Counted from the stretch's first letter, positions 26,252 through 35,542 are shown. The stretch is DNA of 64,000 bases from Mogibacterium sp. (GCA_017404265.1 JAFRCS010000006.1:210295-274294), one strand, 5' to 3'. Numbers and translations are program-made. The notes: generated from the sequence alone by a model not told the origin.

Positions 26252-26280
26252 TTGATTTACCGCGCGTTAAAAGGTAGAAT
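26252..26280 (+). promoter_or_regulatory. Promoter of the rubredoxin gene
   Basis: TTGATT (26252-26257) and TAGAAT (26275-26280) are separated by 17 bp, about 40 bp before the ATG. Confidence 0.65.
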
Positions 26281-26322
26281 CGAATCGTAGGAATACTCTT
26301 TGTATCAAATAGGAGGAACGAA

Positions 26323-26481
26323 ATGGATAAGTATGTATGCAGTATCTGCGGTTATGTTTATGATCCTGAAGTAGGCGATCCGGACAACGGCGTTGCACCG
26401 GGCACTGCATGGGAAGATGTTCCTGAAGATTGGGTCTGCCCTCTGTGCGGAGTAGGCAAGGACAATTTCGAGGCTGAATAG
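26323..26481 (+). CDS. Rubredoxin
   Basis: 52 residues, the standard rubredoxin length, preceded by AGGAGG. The sequence has [17 protein letters not shown] at the start and [14 protein letters not shown] near the end, giving the two CxxC knuckles that bind one iron atom. It is a cytoplasmic one-electron carrier used by anaerobes with oxidoreductases or in oxygen and superoxide detoxification. It has its own promoter and terminator, and nfnAB follows directly; functional coupling with it is possible but not shown. Confidence 0.96.
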   Translation: MDKYVCSICGYVYDPEVGDPDNGVAPGTAWEDVPEDWVCPLCGVGKDNFEAE

Positions 26482-26488
26482 TAAAAAG

Positions 26489-26519
26489 GCGCCGCCTGAC
26501 TTGCGGCGCTCTTTTTTTT
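26489..26519 (+). terminator. Terminator of the rubredoxin gene
   Basis: GCGCCGC and GCGGCGC form a 7-bp G/C stem with a 7-base loop, followed by a run of eight T. Confidence 0.9.
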
Positions 26520-26543
26520 CGGAAATCCAGAGAGGATACTGAT

Positions 26544-27410
26544 ATGTATAAAATCGTAAGAAGAAAGGCCCTCAGACCGACTGTCACACAGCTTGAGGTC
26601 GAGGCGCCTCTTGTGGCGCGCAAGGCCAAGCCGGGGCAGTTCATTATCCTTCGCATTGATGAAGAGGGCGAGCGCATCCCGCTGACTGTTGCGGGAACGA
26701 ACCCTGAGAAGGGGACCGTCAAGATCATCTTCCAGGTGGTCGGCGCTACGACTGAGATGCTGAATCACGTGCCTGAGGGCGGATATATCCAGGACTTTGT
26801 GGGACCTCTTGGAAACGCGACCGAGACCGAGGGCATCAAGAAGGTCTGCATAGTCGGCGGCGGTGTGGGCTGCGCCATCGCGATGCCGGTCGCTCAGGAG
26901 TTCCACAGGATAGGCGCTGAGGTAACGAGCATTATCGGATTCAGGAGCGAGGACCTTGTGATCTTAGAGGATGAGTTCAACGAATGTTCCGACAAGCTCT
27001 ATGTCATGACGGATGACGGATCGTACGGAAGACAGGGCAATGTAACTGTCCCGCTTGACGAGATGCTCTCGGCAGGCGAGAAATTCGACATGATCATCAC
27101 GATCGGACCGCTGATCATGATGAAGTTCGTCACACTGACCGCAAAGAAGTATGACGCGCCGATCACGGTTTCTATGAGCCCTATCATGATCGACGGTACC
27201 GGCATGTGCGGAGGCTGCAGGCTGACGCTCAACACGCCGGAAGGCCCTAAGATGAAATTCGCATGCGTCGACGGTCCGGACTTCAACGGATACGAAGTCG
27301 ACTTTGACGAGGCGATCTCAAGAGGCCGCATGTATTTCGATTACGAGAGGCACATGCACGAGAAGACCTGCAATCTGTATAAACAGGCCGACGAGGCCGC
27401 CAAAGCGTAG
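26544..27410 (+). CDS. nfnA: NfnA, FAD/[2Fe-2S] subunit of bifurcating ferredoxin:NADP oxidoreductase
   Basis: 288 residues. An FAD-binding barrel (GQFIILRIDEEGERIPLTVAG) is followed by an NAD-binding domain with GGGVGCAIAMPVAQ. A C-terminal [2Fe-2S] site lies at DGTGMCGGCR plus the Cys in KFACVDGP. With NfnB it catalyses NADH-dependent reduced ferredoxin:NADP+ oxidoreduction, balancing NADPH and ferredoxin in fermenting anaerobes. The gene starts just after the rubredoxin terminator and is 16 bases from nfnB. Dihydroorotate dehydrogenase electron-transfer subunit is the closest alternative; the nfnB neighbour settles it. Confidence 0.9.
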   Translation: MYKIVRRKALRPTVTQLEVEAPLVARKAKPGQFIILRIDEEGERIPLTVAGTNPEKGTVKIIFQVVGATTEMLNHVPEGGYIQDFVGPLGNATETEGIKKVCIVGGGVGCAIAMPVAQEFHRIGAEVTSIIGFRSEDLVILEDEFNECSDKLYVMTDDGSYGRQGNVTVPLDEMLSAGEKFDMIITIGPLIMMKFVTLTAKKYDAPITVSMSPIMIDGTGMCGGCRLTLNTPEGPKMKFACVDGPDFNGYEVDFDEAISRGRMYFDYERHMHEKTCNLYKQADEAAKA

Positions 27411-27426
27411 GAAAGGGGGAACTGAA

Positions 27427-28836
27427 ATGGCACTTGATCCTAAGAAACATGAAATGCCTGCACAGGACCCTCAGGTCCGCGCGCACAATTTTGACGAGGT
27501 AGCGCTGGGATACACGGAAGAGATCGCTCTCGCTGAGGCTCAGAGATGCCTCAATTGCAAGAACAAACCTTGCGTGGAAGGCTGCCCGGTCAACGTCAAC
27601 ATCCCGGACTTTATCATGAAGGCGAAGGAAGGCGACTGGGAGGGAGCTTATCAGATAATAAACGCGACATCGACTCTGCCTGCGGTATGCGGACGCGTAT
27701 GTCCGCAGGAGACCCAGTGTGAAGCAAAGTGCACCATGGGCATAAAATTCGAGCCTGTAGGTATCGGACGTCTGGAGAGATTCGTGGCCGACTGGCACAA
27801 TGCCAACGCCAAGGAAAAAGCAGTGGCTCCTGCAAGCAACGGCCACAAGGTAGCTGTCGTAGGATCCGGCCCGTCCGGACTTACCTGCGCGGGCGACCTG
27901 GCAAAGAAGGGCTACAAGGTATCCGTATTTGAGGCTCTGCACACAGCCGGCGGCGTGCTGGTTTACGGCATCCCTGAGTTTCGTCTTCCGAAGGCCATCG
28001 TGGCGCGCGAGGTCGAGGGACTCAAGGACCTCGGCGTCGACATCGAGACCAACGTCATCATCGGAAAGACTCTCACAGTCGACGAACTCTTCGACATGGG
28101 CTTTGAGGCTGTATTCATCGGATCGGGCGCGGGACTTCCGATGTTCATGAACATCCCGGGCGAGTCGCTCAAGGGCGTGTTCTCCGCAAACGAATACCTG
28201 ACTAGGTCCAACCTGATGAAGGCTTTCAGGGACGAGCCGAGGACACCTATCATGAAGGGCGGCAAGGTCGCGGTAGTCGGCGGTGGAAACGTTGCCATGG
28301 ACGCCGCGAGGACAGCGCTGAGGCTCGGCGCAGAGAAGGTATATATCGTTTACAGAAGATCGATGGAGGAGTTGCCTGCAAGGGCGGAGGAAGTCGAGCA
28401 CGCAATAGAAGAGGGCATCGATTTCAGACTGCTGAACAATCCGGTGGAGATACTCGGATACAACAATCCGGATGATCCGAGGGATCCGAAGAACGGATTC
28501 GTAAGAGGCATGCGCTGCATCAAGATGGAGCTTGGCGAGCCTGACGCTTCAGGCAGAAGGAGGCCTGTTCCTATACCGGGCAGCGAGTTCGAGCTAGACG
28601 TCGATGCTGTCATCATGGCTCTTGGCACCAGCCCTAACCCGCTTATCAAGAACACGACGGAAGGTCTTGAGGTGAACCGCAAGGGCGGCATCATCGTGGA
28701 CGAGGCCGGCCTCACGAGCCGTGAGGCCGTGTTTGCCGGCGGCGATGCGGTCACTGGAGCGGCTACGGTAATAAGCGCGATGGGCGCCGGCAAACTTGCC
28801 GCCGCATCCATCGACAAAATGCTTTCCGGCAAGTAA
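27427..28836 (+). CDS. nfnB: NfnB, glutamate-synthase-like bifurcating subunit
   Basis: 469 residues from the ATG after GAAAGGGG. Two [4Fe-4S] sites are visible near the N-terminus (RCLNCKNKPCVEGCPVNV and CGRVCPQETQCEAKC). Then come an FAD Rossmann motif (VAVVGSGPSGLTCAGDLA), an NADP motif (VAVVGGGNVAMDAARTALRLG) and a closing VFAGGDAVTGAATVI. NfnB carries the bifurcating flavin. A gltA-type small glutamate synthase subunit looks similar, but no large subunit is present and nfnA is immediately upstream. Confidence 0.92.
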   Translation: MALDPKKHEMPAQDPQVRAHNFDEVALGYTEEIALAEAQRCLNCKNKPCVEGCPVNVNIPDFIMKAKEGDWEGAYQIINATSTLPAVCGRVCPQETQCEAKCTMGIKFEPVGIGRLERFVADWHNANAKEKAVAPASNGHKVAVVGSGPSGLTCAGDLAKKGYKVSVFEALHTAGGVLVYGIPEFRLPKAIVAREVEGLKDLGVDIETNVIIGKTLTVDELFDMGFEAVFIGSGAGLPMFMNIPGESLKGVFSANEYLTRSNLMKAFRDEPRTPIMKGGKVAVVGGGNVAMDAARTALRLGAEKVYIVYRRSMEELPARAEEVEHAIEEGIDFRLLNNPVEILGYNNPDDPRDPKNGFVRGMRCIKMELGEPDASGRRRPVPIPGSEFELDVDAVIMALGTSPNPLIKNTTEGLEVNRKGGIIVDEAGLTSREAVFAGGDAVTGAATVISAMGAGKLAAASIDKMLSGK

Positions 28837-28886
28837 CCGCGGTAAACATATGCAGTAATTATAAAGAAGCAATACTGAAAAAACAT

Positions 28887-28928
28887 AAAAAGAGGTACAT
28901 ATCCCGGCCGGAATGTGTACCTCTTTTT
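28887..28928. terminator. Bidirectional terminator between nfnB and coaBC
   Basis: AAAAGAGGTACA and TGTACCTCTTTT form a long stem around a G/C-rich loop. The A-run on the left and T-run on the right serve the two convergent genes. Confidence 0.88.
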
Positions 28929-28949
28929 AAACTGTTATTTGTATTGATC

Positions 28950-30167
28950 TTATCTGCGTTTCATTATCTCATCAAGTATCGCGTCGGCGGTCTCAAGCTT
29001 TGTCATAAGAGGCAGCTGTGTGATGCCGTCCTTTGCCATTATGGTGACGACATTGGTATCGCCCGCGAAACCCGCGCCTTTAGTCTTAAGGCTGTTGGCG
29101 CATATCATGTCTACGTTCTTCTTGACCAGCTTTTCCGCCGCGTTCTTAAGAAGATCCTGGGTCTCCATCGCGAAGCCGCAGAGGAACTGTCCCTCGGTCC
29201 TGTGTTCGCCCAGATAAGCGAGGATATCGCGTGTAGGAGCAAGGCTGATCGACATGCCGCCATAGCCTTCTGTGTCGTCGGCGATGAGGTCGGCCTTCTT
29301 GATCTTCTGGTCTGCCGGATTGGCAGGAGTAAAGTCGGCGACTGCCGCTGCCTTTATGATTATATCCATATCCGGCGCGCGCTCCGTGACAGCATGGAAC
29401 ATGTCATCCGCGCTCAGTATATCCACGGTCTCAACGAATGGCTCGCGCGGAAGCGCTGTCCTGCCGGACACCAGCGTCACGTTCGCGCCGCGCCTTGCGG
29501 CCATTCTCGCGATGGCGTAGCCCATCTTTCCGCTCGAATGGTTCGTGATGAAACGAACCGGATCCACGGCCTCTTCAGTCGGGCCTGCGGTGACGAGCAC
29601 GTTGAGCCCTGCCATGTCCTTTTCTTTTGAGATCCACTGCTCAACGTAGCTGATGAGCACATCAGGCTCGGGCATCTTGCCCTTGCCCTCGACACCGCAG
29701 GCCAGCATGCCCGTGGCCGGTTCGATTATCTCATAGCCGCGTCTGCGAAGTATCTCAAGGTTCTCCTGGGTAGCCGGGTTCTCAAACATCTTGGTGTTCA
29801 TCGCCGGCGAGATAAGGATAGGGCAGGTACAGGCCAGCATGGTCGTGGTCAGCATGTCATCCCCGATCCCGTGAGCCAGCTTGGCGATGGTGTTTGCAGT
29901 CGCAGGTGCTATGAGCACCAGGTCAGCCGTCTGTCCCAGCTCTATGTGCTCGGTCGGAGTATCGTTTGCCGGATCGAACACGTCCGTTACCACTTTGTTG
30001 CCGCTCATGGTCGCGAAGGTAATCGGTGTCACGAACTTTGCTGCGTTCTCCGTCATGATGACGTGCACGTCATAGCCCATCTTCTTGAGCCCGCTCGCTA
30101 CATACACAGTTTTATACGCGGAGATCCCTCCCGAGACCCCCAGGATCACTTTCTTTTTGTCTTCCAT
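28950..30167 (-). CDS. coaBC: CoaBC, phosphopantothenoylcysteine synthetase/decarboxylase
   Basis: 405 residues from the ATG preceded by GGGGAA. The N-terminal flavoprotein decarboxylase (CoaC) has VILGVSGGISAYK, PATANTIAKLAHGIGDD and PAMNTKMFENPATQ. The C-terminal synthetase (CoaB) has VLVTAGPTEEAVDPVRFI, NHSSGKMGYAIA and the KKADLIADD loop. Together they convert phosphopantothenate to phosphopantetheine for coenzyme A. It is convergent with nfnB, with a shared terminator. Confidence 0.95.
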   Translation of the reverse strand: MEDKKKVILGVSGGISAYKTVYVASGLKKMGYDVHVIMTENAAKFVTPITFATMSGNKVVTDVFDPANDTPTEHIELGQTADLVLIAPATANTIAKLAHGIGDDMLTTTMLACTCPILISPAMNTKMFENPATQENLEILRRRGYEIIEPATGMLACGVEGKGKMPEPDVLISYVEQWISKEKDMAGLNVLVTAGPTEEAVDPVRFITNHSSGKMGYAIARMAARRGANVTLVSGRTALPREPFVETVDILSADDMFHAVTERAPDMDIIIKAAAVADFTPANPADQKIKKADLIADDTEGYGGMSISLAPTRDILAYLGEHRTEGQFLCGFAMETQDLLKNAAEKLVKKNVDMICANSLKTKGAGFAGDTNVVTIMAKDGITQLPLMTKLETADAILDEIMKRR

Positions 30168-30237
30168 TTTCAATTCCCCATTTCTAAGGAGCTGCTGTCA
30201 TCCGGCCGCAAGCCGGCGGATCTTTACTATCGTAGAA

Positions 30238-30267
30238 ATTATACTTTACACGCTTTTAAATTGGCAA
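30238..30267 (-). promoter_or_regulatory. Promoter of coaBC
   Basis: On the - strand TTGCCA (30267-30262) and TATAAT (30243-30238) lie 18 bp apart. A CCGGC/GCCGG hairpin follows in the leader. Confidence 0.65.
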
Positions 30268-30401
30268 TATTTATCGTATTCAGGTGTCATTCAGACGCCT
30301 AAAGTATTAAAATAGACATGCGTCTCCCTCATAACGGGGAGGTCATGCAAGAACTTTATTTGTTGACACTGAAAGACCCTGAAAGGACATAAGGCCCGGC
30401 C

Positions 30402-31607
30402 ATGAAGATCAGGAAAGAACTGCTGGAGCAGGAGAAGATAAGCTACGCGATGGAACACATCGAGCTGCCTGAGGGCGGTGTCGACTGCAGCGAGGGATGC
30501 AATCCATATGGATTCCCACCTGAATGCGCTGAAGCGCTGAAGCAGTTCGACCCGGCAAGGCTCGGCCCTTACCCTCACAGCGACGTTCTGTATGATGCCA
30601 TCCGCGACTTCTGGAAAGAGCAGATCGACGTGGAGCATCACAACGTCCTGCTGACTGACGGCAGCATCAGCGCGCTGTACATTATCAACAACATATTCGA
30701 CACGCACAATTCGGTCGTGCTCGGCATCTCGCCGCAGTTCACTGATTACTACATGCATGCCGAGATGATAGGCATCGATTACGCGCCTTACCAGCTGAAG
30801 CCACAGTACAACTACAAGTTCGACGCTTCCGAGTTCATGTCGATGCATTACATCGCGGACACTTTCGCGTACGCGTCCATGCCTGTCAAGTCCTACAACT
30901 TCATCTACATCGACAACCCTAACAACCCGACCGGCCAGTGCATCGACATCGAAGACATCGAGAGGATAGTCAGGGGCGCGCTCAAGAAGGACATCACGGT
31001 CATAATCGACGAGGCTTACGGTGACTTCATGCCGAAGGAGAACTCAGCGGTGCAGCTCTTTGCCAGGTATCCTAACCTCGCGGTGGTACGCACGCTCTCA
31101 AAGGGCTACGGTCTGGCGGGCCTTCGCATCGGCTACATCATCGCTCACAAGGAGCTCATCGGCTACATGAAAAAGATGGTCAATCCGTACATGGTGAGCG
31201 AGCTGGCGAGAGAAGTCGGAGCTGTGGCACTCAGGCACCCGGAATTCGTCGGGAAGAGCAAGGCGGACTTTGTCGACATGAAGGCGCAGATAAGGGAAGT
31301 CCTGACTCCGAGCACGGTCAGGAAACTCAAAAAGCACGCAGACGCGGAATATGAAGAGGTGAAGATCCACGGCGCGTCGTCCGGACACCTGCACATGGCG
31401 GAGACGCTGGACACCAACTCGCTCCTGCTGCTCTACCACGATAACAAGGACATAAAGCTTTACGATGAGTTCTTAAAGCGCAAGGTCCTCGTGATCGACG
31501 GCTACGACTTCAAGGGACTCGACTCTAACTCAGCCCGCGTCAGGCTGCCGCGCATGGAGGAGTTCCCGGTGCTGCTGCAGGCGATAAAAGAAATCAACAA
31601 GTTATAA
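30402..31607 (+). CDS. Class I/II aminotransferase (HisC/CobD-like)
   Basis: 401 residues of the PLP fold type I. YIDNPNNPTGQ is the family turn, VIIDEAYGDF holds the PLP-pairing Asp and Tyr, and RTLSKGYGLAGLRIGY carries the Schiff-base Lys. The pattern is of histidinol-phosphate aminotransferase or threonine-phosphate decarboxylase relatives. No his or cob genes are nearby, and the protein is longer than HisC (about 350), so the substrate is open. A TTGACA at 30363 is a possible -35 but lacks a good -10. Confidence 0.75.
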   Translation: MKIRKELLEQEKISYAMEHIELPEGGVDCSEGCNPYGFPPECAEALKQFDPARLGPYPHSDVLYDAIRDFWKEQIDVEHHNVLLTDGSISALYIINNIFDTHNSVVLGISPQFTDYYMHAEMIGIDYAPYQLKPQYNYKFDASEFMSMHYIADTFAYASMPVKSYNFIYIDNPNNPTGQCIDIEDIERIVRGALKKDITVIIDEAYGDFMPKENSAVQLFARYPNLAVVRTLSKGYGLAGLRIGYIIAHKELIGYMKKMVNPYMVSELAREVGAVALRHPEFVGKSKADFVDMKAQIREVLTPSTVRKLKKHADAEYEEVKIHGASSGHLHMAETLDTNSLLLLYHDNKDIKLYDEFLKRKVLVIDGYDFKGLDSNSARVRLPRMEEFPVLLQAIKEINKL

Positions 31608-31611
31608 AGAG

Positions 31612-31635
31612 AAAGGCGGTATCTGCCGCCTTTTT
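31612..31635 (+). terminator. Terminator of the aminotransferase gene
   Basis: AAAGGCGG pairs with CCGCCTTT around a short loop, followed by a T-run. Confidence 0.85.
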
Positions 31636-31637
31636 GC

Positions 31638-31667
31638 TTTACGCAAGGCCGCCGGAAGCGGTATAAT
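31638..31667 (+). promoter_or_regulatory. Promoter of pta
   Basis: TTTACG (31638-31643) and TATAAT (31662-31667) with an 18-bp spacer, giving a leader of about 75 bases. Confidence 0.65.
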
Positions 31668-31748
31668 TACAATGTTGGGAAGGTGTGCAGCCGCTGCGCC
31701 GCGCATCTCAAAATACAGTCACTATTGAGTATCTAAAGGAGACAAGAT

Positions 31749-32759
31749 ATGTTTGATAAACTGATCGAAAAAGTTAAAGCTGAGCCTAAGACCATCGTCT
31801 TCACAGAAGGATCGGACGCCCGTATCCAGGAAGCTGCCGCAAGGCTCCTCGCCGAGGGACTCATGGACGTAGTTCTCGTAGGAGACGTTGATGAAGTCAA
31901 GAAGGCTGCTGAGGAGAAAGGCTTCGACATCAGCAAGGCTGAGATCATCGACCCTGAGAAGTACGAGGGAATGGATGAGATGGTCGCAAAGATGGTAGAG
32001 CTCAGAAAGGGCAAAATGACTGAAGAGGAGTGCGCGGCTGCACTTAAGAAGGGCAACTACTTCGGCACAATGCTCGTAAAGATGGGCAAGGCTGACTGCC
32101 TGCTCGGCGGCGCGACATACTCCACGGCTGACACCATCCGTCCGGCTCTCCAGCTTGTTAAGACAAAACCGGGCGCACACCTGGTAAGCTCCTGCTTCAT
32201 TCTCACAAGAGAGGGCGGAGACGAGAACCTCAGGACCATCGCCATGGGCGACTGCGCTGTAAACCTCGGCTACGAAGACAGCAAGGACAAAGAGGGCAAC
32301 GTTACATTCACAGGCGCTCAGAAGCTTGCTGAGGTAGCGGTAGAGATCGAGAAGTGCGCAAGGACTTTCGGCATCGATCCTAAGGTAGCGATGCTCAGCT
32401 TCTCCACAAAGGGATCGGGCAAGGGCAACACCGTTGCTCTCTCTGCAGAAGCTACAAAGATCGCCAAGGAACTCAACCCAGACATGGCCATCGACGGCGA
32501 GATGCAGTTCGACGCGGCTGTATCGCCGACAGTAGGCCAGCTGAAGTTCCCTGGTTCCCCGGTAGCAGGCTATGCGAACACATTCGTATTCCCTATCATC
32601 GAGGCAGGCAACATCGGCTACAAGATCGCTCAGAGACTCGGCGGCTATGCTGCTTACGGACCTATCCTGCTCGGACTCAACGCTCCGATCAACGACCTCT
32701 CCAGAGGCTGCGACGCAGAGGAAGTCTACAAGATGGCAATCATCACAGCTGCACTGTAA
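31749..32759 (+). CDS. pta: Phosphate acetyltransferase
   Basis: 336 residues, the length of the short clostridial Pta. TIVFTEGSDARIQEAAARLLAEG at the start and MLSFSTKGSGKGNTV, MAIDGEMQFDAA, KFPGSPVAGYANTFVFP near the end are family signatures. It interconverts acetyl-CoA and acetyl phosphate; with acetate kinase (not in this window) it yields ATP by substrate-level phosphorylation. The gene stands alone with its own promoter and terminator, and its codon use looks highly biased as for an abundant enzyme. Confidence 0.95.
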   Translation: MFDKLIEKVKAEPKTIVFTEGSDARIQEAAARLLAEGLMDVVLVGDVDEVKKAAEEKGFDISKAEIIDPEKYEGMDEMVAKMVELRKGKMTEEECAAALKKGNYFGTMLVKMGKADCLLGGATYSTADTIRPALQLVKTKPGAHLVSSCFILTREGGDENLRTIAMGDCAVNLGYEDSKDKEGNVTFTGAQKLAEVAVEIEKCARTFGIDPKVAMLSFSTKGSGKGNTVALSAEATKIAKELNPDMAIDGEMQFDAAVSPTVGQLKFPGSPVAGYANTFVFPIIEAGNIGYKIAQRLGGYAAYGPILLGLNAPINDLSRGCDAEEVYKMAIITAAL

Positions 32760-32785
32760 ATCAGGCATCATCTGAAAATAAAAAG

Positions 32786-32815
32786 CGGACGGCTCAAAAG
32801 CCGTCCGTTTTATTA
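32786..32815. terminator. Terminator between pta and the convergent acyl-CoA ligase gene
   Basis: CGGACGGCT and AGCCGTCCG form a 9-bp stem with a 4-base loop, followed by TTTTATTA. AAAATAAAA on the other side could serve the opposite strand. Confidence 0.88.
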
Positions 32816-32827
32816 TGTCCTTTTGCG

Positions 32828-34669
32828 CTATGCGCGTTTGTTGTCTTCCACGAAGCGCCTTATCTTCTGCGTTGTCGTCTTGTCGAACTCACGCTCGCGT
32901 ACTATCACGTGCGCGATCCTCTTGAACCTCGGCAGGTTGTCGTTGATCTTGTCGACTGCTTCGTCGATGAGCGCCTCAGCTTGTTCCGCTGTGTAGTCCG
33001 CGCCAAGCTTTCTCTCCAGTTCTTCCTTGTTGAGCCTTACCGTGGCATGGATGCCGTTGAACGGCGAGTTAGGGTCGAGTTCTCCGCCCCATACCATGCA
33101 CTCCTCAACGATAGGCAGTCCGAGGAGGTAGCCTTCGAGCTCCTCAGGGAACACGTTCTTGCCGTTGCTTGCGATGATGACGTTCTTTTTGCGGCCCGTG
33201 ATGAACACGTAGTTGTCGCGGTCAAGGTAGCCGATGTCTCCTGTGTGGAACCAGCCCTCTTCATCGATCACGGCCTTTGTGTTCTCAGGATCCTTGTAGT
33301 AGCCCATCATGACCTGCGGTCCGCGGAAGCAGATCTCGCCGATGCCGTTGCTGTCAGGATCGAGGATCTTGCATTCTGTGAACGGCATCAGATGTCCGGC
33401 CGACGCGTTCTTCATGAACTTACGCTTTGCCGGGTTGAGCGCCACGATAGGAGCGCATTCCGACAGGCCGTAGCCCTGGATGGCGTTGAAGCCAACATTG
33501 CAGAACGAGTCGAGGATAGCGCCGTCTATAGGAGCTCCGCCGGAGATCAGCGTATGCAGCCTCCCGCCGAATACCGCCTCGATGTCCTTTGTGACCTTCT
33601 TAGGCAGCTTCACCTTCAGGCGGCTCGCCTCGCGGTCCATGATCTCGAAAGCTTTCATCTGCTTTGGAGAAAGCTTGTCAGCGACCGAGCGTCTGATCTT
33701 GTTATGGAAGTTCTCGATTATGGCAGGCACGGCCAGAAGGATGGTCGGCTTTACCTCGAGTATGTCCTTGCGGATGTATTTGAGTCCGCGGCAGAAAGCG
33801 ACTGTCGCCCCGCTGTATACGCAGGAGAGGAAGGTCGCCGTGCACTCGTAGCAGTGATGCATCGGAAGCACCGAGAAGCATATGTCCTTAGGGCGGGCTT
33901 CAAACATGGACTGCACCAGGATGGTGTCGAGCATGAGGTTGCGGTGTGAGAGCATGACTCCCTTTGACACTCCCGTTGTGCCGGACGTGAAGATGATGGA
34001 CGCGAGATCCGTGTTGACGACCTGCGCGTCTATGTAGCGGCGGTCGCCGTTCCAGATCATGTGGCGGCCCTTCTCGCGGAGCTTCTTCCACGAGATGAGT
34101 CCGGCTTCAGCATCCTCGTCCTCGTCCATGTCGGCGTTGATGACGTAGCGCAGCAGCGTGTCGCCGCTCGCCTTGATGTTCTTGAAGATTTCGTAGTACT
34201 TGTTGTTGACGGTAATGACCGCCTCGATCTCTCCCTTGATGGTCAGCTGCTTCAGCTCGCTCTCGTTCAGCTCTCTGTCCAGCGGGACCACGACTCCGAC
34301 GCCTCCGACTATAGCGAGGTAGGATTCGCCCCACTCGACGGAGTTGCGGCCGATGAGCCCGATGTGCCTGTCCTCAAGTCCAAGATCCATGAGGGCCGTG
34401 CCTATGGCGTTGACGTCCTCGCGGGCCTGACGGAAGCTTACCTCCCTGAACGGCTGGTTCGGCTTGTACTTCTGCATGAAGAGCGGAAGATCAGGCCATT
34501 CGTCGGCGCTGTAGTTCAGCATGTCCTTGAGATCGGTGACTACGTGTTTTTCCTTGAAGAGGTAGCGCTTGTCCTTGGACTTTTTGAGCTCGTCGAGCAT
34601 CTGACCAATGACTTCGCGTTCACGCCTCTTGATGTTTCTGTATTCTGAATCTGTATATTTTCTGCCCAT
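32828..34669 (-). CDS. AMP-forming long-chain acyl-CoA synthetase
   Basis: 613 residues from the ATG at 34669; a GTG eight codons upstream is also possible and neither has a clear ribosome binding site. The adenylation motif IIFTSGTTGVSKGVML (A3), QGYGLSECAPIV (A5) and WFHTGDIGYLD (A7) are all present, and a C-terminal Lys sits in TTQKIRRF. It activates a fatty acid to acyl-AMP and then acyl-CoA at the membrane. The protein is cytoplasmic with no membrane span. A role in recycling or remodelling exogenous fatty acids is likely. Confidence 0.9.
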   Translation of the reverse strand: MGRKYTDSEYRNIKRREREVIGQMLDELKKSKDKRYLFKEKHVVTDLKDMLNYSADEWPDLPLFMQKYKPNQPFREVSFRQAREDVNAIGTALMDLGLEDRHIGLIGRNSVEWGESYLAIVGGVGVVVPLDRELNESELKQLTIKGEIEAVITVNNKYYEIFKNIKASGDTLLRYVINADMDEDEDAEAGLISWKKLREKGRHMIWNGDRRYIDAQVVNTDLASIIFTSGTTGVSKGVMLSHRNLMLDTILVQSMFEARPKDICFSVLPMHHCYECTATFLSCVYSGATVAFCRGLKYIRKDILEVKPTILLAVPAIIENFHNKIRRSVADKLSPKQMKAFEIMDREASRLKVKLPKKVTKDIEAVFGGRLHTLISGGAPIDGAILDSFCNVGFNAIQGYGLSECAPIVALNPAKRKFMKNASAGHLMPFTECKILDPDSNGIGEICFRGPQVMMGYYKDPENTKAVIDEEGWFHTGDIGYLDRDNYVFITGRKKNVIIASNGKNVFPEELEGYLLGLPIVEECMVWGGELDPNSPFNGIHATVRLNKEELERKLGADYTAEQAEALIDEAVDKINDNLPRFKRIAHVIVREREFDKTTTQKIRRFVEDNKRA

Positions 34670-34710
34670 ATTACTGCGTGCATATTTCGGCACTTAAAGA
34701 TATAATGTTG

Positions 34711-34739
34711 TTTACAATGCGGCAATTATACCATATAAT
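34711..34739 (+). promoter_or_regulatory. Promoter of the hypB pair
   Basis: TTTACA (34711-34716) and TATAAT (34734-34739) are exactly 17 bp apart. The start of transcription would be near 34746, about 95 bp before hypB. Confidence 0.75.
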
Positions 34740-34840
34740 TCTGCGGATGAGTAAAAAAGATAAAAACGGGCAGCCGGCGCAAAAAAGAAGAGGCCCGCGG
34801 CCCTCTGACTATACAGATTCGAAAGGAATTAACAGGATAA

Positions 34841-35524
34841 ATGGAAGAAGTAAGAATAATCGATTTGAAGGAAAGCATACTCGCGGACAATGACGCGGAT
34901 GCCGAAAAGCTTCGCGAAGAGCTCGCGGTCGATAAGACGGTGTACATCAACGTGATGAGTTCGCCGGGCTCCGGCAAGACCTCAACTATACTGAGACTTG
35001 TAGAGGAACTGAGGCTGAGCTTCAAGGTGGGAGTCCTTGAGGCTGACATCGACGGAGACGTGGACACAAGGACCATGCTCGACGCGGGCATCCCGGCTGT
35101 GCAGCTCCATACGGGCGGCATGTGCCACCTGGACGCTGACATGAGCCGCCAGGCCCTGGCTGAGATCAAGTCAAAAGATCTCGATATCGTCATCCTCGAG
35201 AACGTCGGCAACCTGGTCTGCCCGGCGGAGTTCGACACGGGAGCGCAGATCAACCTGGTCATCCTCTCCGTGCCTGAGGGCGACGACAAGCCGCTGAAGT
35301 ACCCTCTGATGTTCAGCAAGGCTGACGTCGTGGCGGTCAACAAGATCGACGCCATGGAGGTGTTCGACTTCAATCCGGAAACGTTCATGAAAAATGTCTA
35401 TGAGTGCCGTCCGGAAGCGCCGGTATTCATGGTGTCGGCAGCGACGGGCATAGGGATCCACGAGCTGGCCGGATGGATAGGCGAGCGCGCACGCGAGATC
35501 CTGGATTTTGAATCAGCATATTAA
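34841..35524 (+). CDS. hypB: HypB-like nickel-chaperone GTPase, copy 1
   Basis: 227 residues. The P-loop is MSSPGSGKTSTI, EADIDGDVDT is the switch region, NKID the base-recognition motif, and ENVGNLVCP and VPEGDDKPLKYP are HypB signatures. The G-domain metal site is intact: Cys95-His96 in TGGMCHLD plus the Cys in NLVCP. HypB normally helps put nickel into [NiFe] hydrogenase. No hypA, C, D, E, F or hydrogenase subunit is in this window, and the N-terminal CxxCGC nickel motif is absent. It is followed 18 bases later by a paralogue. Confidence 0.85.
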   Translation: MEEVRIIDLKESILADNDADAEKLREELAVDKTVYINVMSSPGSGKTSTILRLVEELRLSFKVGVLEADIDGDVDTRTMLDAGIPAVQLHTGGMCHLDADMSRQALAEIKSKDLDIVILENVGNLVCPAEFDTGAQINLVILSVPEGDDKPLKYPLMFSKADVVAVNKIDAMEVFDFNPETFMKNVYECRPEAPVFMVSAATGIGIHELAGWIGERAREILDFESAY

Positions 35525-35542
35525 AGCAGGACGGACAGAACG

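Noticed and set aside
27427..28836. Small subunit of glutamate synthase (gltD)
   Set aside because: No large subunit gene is present, and the upstream gene is NfnA, which fixes the assignment as NfnB.
34747..34893. A 48-codon basic frame starting at an ATG just after the hypB-pair promoter
   Set aside because: No ribosome binding site, overlaps the certain hypB start by 53 bases, and has no recognisable pattern. A leaderless leader peptide is possible but unsupported.
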